A stretch of DNA of 64,000 nt from Pyxidicoccus caerfyrddinensis (GTDB taxonomy: Bacteria; Myxococcota; Myxococcia; Myxococcales; Myxococcaceae): contig NZ_JAAIYA010000004.1 of assembly GCF_010894405.1 (NCBI RefSeq), forward strand, positions 558,001-622,000. Reading direction: 5' to 3'. Positions 60,774-64,000 of this stretch are shown piece by piece. The notes beneath the pieces were generated by a model. That model did not search any database, was not told the origin of the DNA, and saw only the letters and a program-made list of their open reading frames with translations. Position numbers and translations under genes: made by a program. Position 1 is the stretch's first letter. Every line of letters begins with the position of its first letter.

Positions 60774-62406
60774 CTCGCCGCGTGTCCGATGGGCGCGGCT
60801 GCTGCTGGCCGCCGCGCTGCTGACCACGGGCTGCGCGTCGATGTCGCCATCGCCCGTCCAGGGGATGAACCTGGGCTACTCGCCACGTGCCGCCGCGACG
60901 CCCACGCAGGCAGAGGGGGCGAGCGCCAAGCCTCAGAGCACCCTGCCCTCCTCGATGCCGCCCCCCGGGGAACGCGAGCGGATGCACCGTCGCCGCGAGT
61001 CCCGCGCGGAGGTGACGCGGGCGGGCCCCGAGCGCGTGGCGGGCAATGTCGGCGGCGTCCGAGGCGACGCGCGAGAGGATGCCTGGGAGAAGTTGCTGAC
61101 GGACGCGGGGCTGGAAGCACCAGACGAGCGCCCCCTGCCGAACAGCCCCCTGACGCCCGCTCACGCGGCGCGACTCCTGAAGATGCTGCTGCGCAAGCCG
61201 GTAACCCTCGGCACCTTTCCGGCCCGCATGGCGGTGGGCGCCCTGCTGCGCGAGGTGCTGGAGGGAGGCGAGCTCTCGCGGGACGAGCTCGTGCGCCGGG
61301 TGGAGCGCTTCACGCGGGTGGCGGTGCTGAGGCCGGATGGGTACCTGGCCTGGGTCCGTACCGGCCGCACGCAGCAAAGGGCCGCGGCGGTGGAGTGGAA
61401 GGACGGCGCTTTTCGGGCGGGCCCCTTCGAGCTGGGACGATTCTACGTGAGCAACGGCTCCGTCTTCCGGCTCGCGGACGAGCAGTTGGAGCCGATGGCC
61501 GGGCCTGTGCTCGTCGAGGTGTACGACGATGCGGACTACCTCGGCCGCTCACTGGATGGGGCCGAGGCGGCGTTCCTGCAGCTGGCGCTCTCGCTGGGCC
61601 AGTTCTTCACCCGGCCGCTGGACAGCCTCGCCGCGCTGAAGGACCTGCCGGCCGGGGTCGTCGCGCTCATAGCCGCGTCGCCCGAATACTTCGAGCGCTT
61701 CCGGTACATGACGCGCGGCGAGCAGGTGCGGGCCGTCGCCGAGCTGGTCACGAACCTCGTCGTGACGACGGGCGCGGCCTCGGCCACCACGCGCACGGTG
61801 ACGGGCGCGCTCGCCGGTGCCGAGGCGACAGTGCCCGCCCTGTCCCTGTCCGCGCAGGGGGCGCTCACGATTGATCGCGTCGCGGTGCCGGTGGGACGGG
61901 CGGCCGCGGTGCTGGGCGGCGGGCCCGGAGCGGCCATCATCCTCCAGCGCGCCAACTCGGCCGCAGGCGAGGCTTCACCTTCCGGCGGACGCGGGCCGGG
62001 GGAGTGGGGACCGTCCGAAGAGAAGGGTGCGCCCCCTCGGGCCCGGGCCTACCAGGAGCAGATCTCAGGGCATTCGTACGACGAGGCCTACTGGGTCGGC
62101 GGCGTGGGCAGGAAGAGCGGTGGGACGAAGTTCGACGGCTACAGGAACGGCGCGTTGCTGGAGGCCAAGGGCCCCGGGTACGCCGAGTTCTTCGACGAGA
62201 AGTTTGTCCCCAAGGAGTGGTTCAAGCTCTCGGAGGGAGCCGTGGAGCTTGTCCGCCAGGCAAAACGACAGAGCGAGAGGGTCAAAGGCATGGGCATTCC
62301 GATTGAGTGGCATGTCGCCGAGAAGCATGCTGCGAAAGCCATCTGGCAGATGTTGCAGGATGCAGAAGTCGTAGGAATCACGGTCATCCACACCCCTGCG
62401 CTCTGA
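60763..62406 (+). CDS. Lipoprotein toxin with C-terminal Tox-REase-5 nuclease domain (SitA-like)
   Basis: 547 residues. A type II signal peptide ends at the lipobox LLTTGC (Cys22). A low-complexity linker follows, then a conserved-looking middle domain (about 95-340, LLKMLLRKPVTLGTFPARMA, then FYVSNGSVFRLADEQLEPM), a hydrophobic Ala/Val-rich stretch (about 340-395) and the toxin tip (about 427-547). The tip has YQEQISGHSYDEAYWVGG, TKFDGYRNGALLEAKGPGY and EWHVAEKHAAKAIWQML, i.e. the FDG and EAK residues of a PD-(D/E)xK nuclease of the Tox-REase-5 type. A lipoprotein carrying a nuclease tip with immunity next door is the hallmark of SitA toxins, which M. xanthus passes between cells by TraAB-dependent outer-membrane exchange. 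GC falls to about 55-57% in sampled lines of the tip. Confidence 0.85.
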   Translation: MRADSPRVRWARLLLAAALLTTGCASMSPSPVQGMNLGYSPRAAATPTQAEGASAKPQSTLPSSMPPPGERERMHRRRESRAEVTRAGPERVAGNVGGVRGDAREDAWEKLLTDAGLEAPDERPLPNSPLTPAHAARLLKMLLRKPVTLGTFPARMAVGALLREVLEGGELSRDELVRRVERFTRVAVLRPDGYLAWVRTGRTQQRAAAVEWKDGAFRAGPFELGRFYVSNGSVFRLADEQLEPMAGPVLVEVYDDADYLGRSLDGAEAAFLQLALSLGQFFTRPLDSLAALKDLPAGVVALIAASPEYFERFRYMTRGEQVRAVAELVTNLVVTTGAASATTRTVTGALAGAEATVPALSLSAQGALTIDRVAVPVGRAAAVLGGGPGAAIILQRANSAAGEASPSGGRGPGEWGPSEEKGAPPRARAYQEQISGHSYDEAYWVGGVGRKSGGTKFDGYRNGALLEAKGPGYAEFFDEKFVPKEWFKLSEGAVELVRQAKRQSERVKGMGIPIEWHVAEKHAAKAIWQMLQDAEVVGITVIHTPAL

Positions 62407-62419
62407 GGAAAAAACCATC

Positions 62420-63172
62420 GTGACCGGCAGCCCGGAAGCCCAACCCTATGCCGAGACCTACTACGCCGGTGCCTACTGGGGCCCGCGCAAGGAGTCCGCC
62501 GAGGAGTGCGCTCGACGAGCGGCGGACTTCCTCAACCTGCTGGCCTCATGCGAGCCCCTGCTGGCCGGCTGGAACAAGATTCCCAAGCCGCGCGGCCGGG
62601 GCCGCAAGACGCCCCTCATGCCTCCCGACCTCACCATCCTCACCGAGGCCTTCCGGCGCGGCGTCAATCGGGAACCTGGGGGACCCGCCATCGAGGACCT
62701 GGGATTGACCGTCTCGGCATACAACGACGGCGAACGTGGGGAGCTCGTGTCGTTGAGCATGTTCTGCGGCAGCTATGCGCGAGGCATAAGCAATGCGTGC
62801 GTGCTGGACCTGCCATGGCGCGGGGCAAGTGCGGAGCGGCTGACAACCGCCCCACTGCTGACGAACGTCGTGCGAGGCATGGCGTCCTGCTGGGAGCCGG
62901 ATTGGGCGTTGGCTGGGTCGCGAGCCTACAGGAGTCAGTACCAAGAGCCCGCCTCATCGCCGTTCTCTCTCAACTGGCTGACCTACCTCTCGCACCGCCT
63001 GGGAAGGGTGCCGCCCCTGCCCGCGCCCGTACGCATCGAGCCAATCGAAGACCGAGGCACCCTCATCATCCTCACGCCCGAGCGCTTCACCATGGCCAAC
63101 CCAGAGCACGTGACACTGGTTCGGCGTGTGCGCGAGTTGCTCGCCAGGGCCGGCCTCCTCCAGCCCCGATGA
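62420..63172 (+). CDS. Imm52-like immunity protein for the Tox-REase-5 toxin
   Basis: 250 residues from a GTG start; GAGGA overlapping the toxin stop codon is the ribosome site. The N-terminus YAETYYAGAYWGPRKESAEE, followed by CARRAADFLNLL and PLLAGWNKIPKPRGRGRK, matches the Imm52 family pattern, which I know chiefly as the partner of Tox-REase-5 and related nucleases. It has no signal peptide and is expected in the cytosol, where it would bind and block incoming or own toxin tips. The 13-nt gap to the toxin gene implies co-transcription. Confidence 0.85.
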   Translation: MTGSPEAQPYAETYYAGAYWGPRKESAEECARRAADFLNLLASCEPLLAGWNKIPKPRGRGRKTPLMPPDLTILTEAFRRGVNREPGGPAIEDLGLTVSAYNDGERGELVSLSMFCGSYARGISNACVLDLPWRGASAERLTTAPLLTNVVRGMASCWEPDWALAGSRAYRSQYQEPASSPFSLNWLTYLSHRLGRVPPLPAPVRIEPIEDRGTLIILTPERFTMANPEHVTLVRRVRELLARAGLLQPR

Positions 63173-63174
63173 TC

Positions 63175-63191
63175 CCTGTCCGGCGGACGGG
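63175..63191. terminator. Possible hairpin between convergent genes
   Basis: A 7-bp stem (one G-U pair) with a 3-nt loop fills the 20-nt gap between two convergent stop codons. Position supports a bidirectional terminator; the structure is short. Confidence 0.35.
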
Positions 63192-63192
63192 C

Positions 63193-64000
63193 TCACGGAG
63201 TGCCGGACGCGTCGGGCCCTCCGTCGCTTCCGTTGCCCGCTTCTGACCTCGTCACCACCCGAGGCGGCGGCTCACCACGTGGCCAGCGGTAGACGCCTTC
63301 ATCCGTGAAGAGGAAGCCCCGGTAGAGGGCAACGCCACCGCCCAGGCTCGGCGTGAGCGGAACAGACGCGTCGTCCGACTGCGTGCCGAGAACCTCACGC
63401 CCATCCTGCGTCCGGAGGAACCCGTCGGAGACGTCGTACGCCTCCTCCCGAGGCACCTGCGTGAAGGGCTCGAGCGGCGTCCCGCCATCCATGGATTCGG
63501 GAGGCCCCCGGTCATGCACCCTCCCCTTCGCATCCACGAAGACCCACGCCTCTCCCCCGTCGGACACCGTCCGCGCGAAGGCGCCCGTGCCCGAGCGGAC
63601 GACGGCCGGCACATCGTCGTAGGAGCTCGTGCCCTGCGGCGTCTTCACGCCCCCGTCGGGAAACGTCATCACGCGCAACTCCTGTGCGGCGCTGGCCTGC
63701 TCGCAGCTTCCACGGACGTCTCCCGCCAGCATCCCCAGGCCGCGGCTCCGGCCGTCCCGGGGTGTCCACGCGATGAGCTCCAGGCGGCGCGCTTCGTCGT
63801 TGCCCGGGCACCTCCACAGCAGCCACACCTGCCCGTCCCCCAGCGGCAGCGGCGCCAGGGTGTCCCAGGGCGCTTCCAACACCCGCTGCGTCTCCAGGTC
63901 CAACAACACCACCCGCCGGGCGAAGACGTCATCCGTGCCCAGCGAGATTCCCGGCGTCGCGCCGGGCGGGAACCGCGTGGGCGCGTCCTCGTCCGAGCGA
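63193..64000 (-). CDS. Partial gene, unknown secreted or propeller-like protein (5' end outside the window)
   Basis: The frame is open from the stop at 63193 to the right edge, giving at least 269 C-terminal residues; an internal GTG at 63912 is unlikely to be the true start because in-frame coding continues upstream. The sequence has recurring short beta-type units (VLLDLETQRVLEAPWDTLAP, then GQVWLLWRCP, GEAWVFVDAKGRV, GVALYRGFLFTDEGVYRW) like a WD/propeller-type surface protein, and ends with a Gly/Asp/Ser-rich tail (GSDGGPDASGTP). No family is recognised. Confidence 0.6.
   Translation of the reverse strand, partial: RSDEDAPTRFPPGATPGISLGTDDVFARRVVLLDLETQRVLEAPWDTLAPLPLGDGQVWLLWRCPGNDEARRLELIAWTPRDGRSRGLGMLAGDVRGSCEQASAAQELRVMTFPDGGVKTPQGTSSYDDVPAVVRSGTGAFARTVSDGGEAWVFVDAKGRVHDRGPPESMDGGTPLEPFTQVPREEAYDVSDGFLRTQDGREVLGTQSDDASVPLTPSLGGGVALYRGFLFTDEGVYRWPRGEPPPRVVTRSEAGNGSDGGPDASGTP

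Noticed and set aside
1-64000. tRNA, rRNA, CRISPR or insertion-sequence features
   Set aside because: No cloverleaf with CCA-type end, conserved rRNA segment, regular direct-repeat/spacer array or transposase motif was noticed on either strand.

Overview
The window is high-GC DNA (about 70% in most coding stretches) from a predatory/social myxobacterium of the Myxococcus, Corallococcus or Archangium type. This is inferred from an intact aib (alternative isovaleryl-CoA) operon known from Myxococcus xanthus, the many lipoproteins and giant multi-domain secreted proteins, and a SitA-like toxin cassette. No RNA gene, insertion sequence or CRISPR array was seen.

Left part (1-6.2 kb): a small secreted six-cysteine peptide with a defensin-like (CS-alpha-beta) cysteine pattern converges on a secreted protein ending in a dockerin-like calcium-binding tail; both share one hairpin terminator. 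Then comes the five-gene operon aibR-aibA-aibB-aibC-mvaS. HMG-CoA synthase makes HMG-CoA, AibA/AibB decarboxylate 3-methylglutaconyl-CoA, and AibC reduces dimethylacrylyl-CoA to isovaleryl-CoA, the starter for iso-branched fatty acids. A palindromic operator lies over the promoter of the TetR-family regulator.

Centre (6.2-55.2 kb): the dominant object is a minus-strand operon of about 48 kb. In transcription order it holds a parvulin-type (PpiC) lipoprotein, one uninterrupted 32-kb gene for a secreted protein of about 10,680 residues (about 1.1 MDa), a second PpiC lipoprotein, a 4,584-residue RHS lipoprotein with an Ig-like stalk and a putative ADP-ribosyltransferase toxin tip, and a small candidate immunity gene. 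Three of the four junctions are stop/start overlaps. A third PpiC lipoprotein gene is divergent, sharing a compact AT-richer control region. My reading is a dedicated surface-display or toxin-delivery system with its own periplasmic or outer-membrane foldases; I do not recognise it as a described system.

Right part (55.2-64 kb): a small RelE/ParE-like orphan protein, a secreted glucose/sorbosone-dehydrogenase-like protein with PKD and PA14 domains, an alanine-rich protein of unknown function, and a three-gene cassette (secreted accessory protein, Tox-REase-5 lipoprotein toxin, Imm52-like immunity protein) that resembles the sitBAI cassettes delivered by outer-membrane exchange. A partial secreted or propeller-like gene runs off the right edge.
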